From contig OY744471.1 in assembly GCA_963556145.1 (NCBI GenBank), forward strand, positions 1,853,590 through 1,917,589: 64,000 nucleotides of DNA. Direction: 5' to 3'. The translations under genes were made by a program, and so were the position numbers. Source of the stretch: Hygrocybe punicea (taxonomy: Eukaryota > Basidiomycota > Agaricomycetes > Agaricales > Hygrophoraceae). The notes beneath the pieces are model-generated. The model saw only the letters and a program-made list of their open reading frames with translations. It was not told where the DNA came from and did not search any database. How positions within the stretch are numbered: position 1 is the first letter of the stretch; each line of letters begins with the position of its first letter. Positions 63,832 through 64,000 of the stretch are shown piece after piece.

Positions 63832-64000
63832 ACCCATGACAAGGATTTTCTGCCCCTCCGGCAACAGCGCATGCAGGCAGTTATGGCTTTGTGGTAGGGG
63901 TCTGGCTCAGGCTTGGAGTGTGGGAAAGCCATGCGCGGTGGGAGGGGCATGTGCAGGGGCAAGTGGGGACGTCGGATGGCAACCATTTATGAGGTGCTGT
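63832..64000. other. Window end, no feature recognised
   Basis: Sequence beyond the last MITE. It probably continues the region that also holds 62361-62578, since the MITE sits between identical TSDs. No ORF of note. Confidence 0.4.

Noticed and set aside
1..64000. CRISPR arrays, tRNA or rRNA genes
   Set aside because: No regularly spaced identical repeats with unique spacers and no cloverleaf or rRNA core sequence were noticed. Tandem repeats found are direct and contiguous.

Overview
This window looks like a transposon graveyard from a filamentous basidiomycete, most likely an Agaricomycete. The evidence is the mix of elements (a Plavaka-type transposase beside a divergently transcribed accessory gene, hAT transposases of the fungal BED/FIVADDQ and DGWKN types, chromodomain Gypsy elements, a Helitron) and the short GT-AG introns of about 45-70 nt. 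I found no housekeeping gene, rRNA, tRNA or CRISPR array. Almost every base can be assigned to a mobile element or to a remnant of one. Many insertions can be bounded to the base by target-site duplications (TSDs), and in several cases the interrupted coding sequence reads on when the insert is removed.

Layout, left to right. 1-3487: minus-strand Ty3/Gypsy element (pol cut by the window edge, gag, 5' LTR). 3488-19801: plus-strand chromodomain Gypsy element, decayed mainly by in-frame TGA codons and split by four inserts: an LTR-flanked non-coding element (4599-7973) that itself holds a hAT element (4696-6209); a 4.5 kb DNA transposon with an intact 998-residue DDE-type protein that I cannot assign to a named superfamily (8916-13414); and two hAT-like MITEs (16776-17147, 17465-18108). 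Its Pol ends in a chromodomain followed by an ASCH/PUA-like domain. 20707-21150: PIF/Harbinger remnant. 21430-21950: 147-bp tandem repeat. 22026-27622: a complete Plavaka element with divergent accessory and transposase genes. 27922-29073: an unrecognised ORF. 29825-36381: a complete but mutated Helitron inside a 79-bp tandem repeat. 37328-37710: mariner-type MITE. 37732-42738: a young LTR element with 613-bp LTRs, gag only, plus an intron-containing gene in antisense orientation that encodes a coiled-coil and cysteine-cluster protein. 42739-49446: a minus-strand gag-protease LTR element that element 3 entered. 49447-56073: a second, broken Plavaka element carrying a 2-kb solo LTR, which carries a fold-back MITE. 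56390-60694: minus-strand hAT transposase pseudogene broken by three inserts. 60705-64000: further MITEs.

How the parts relate. Elements 3 and 4 share an 18-nt tRNA primer binding site and both lack reverse transcriptase and integrase, so both probably move in trans. The MITEs fall into families present twice in the window (TAGTGTTGGGG..., TAGGGC..., fold-back), each with 8-bp TSDs typical of hAT mobilisation. The best candidates for undescribed biology are the 8916-13414 transposon lineage, the antisense spliced cargo gene of element 3, and the chromodomain-ASCH tail on the Gypsy Pol. All homology statements come from reading motifs by eye. No database search was run.
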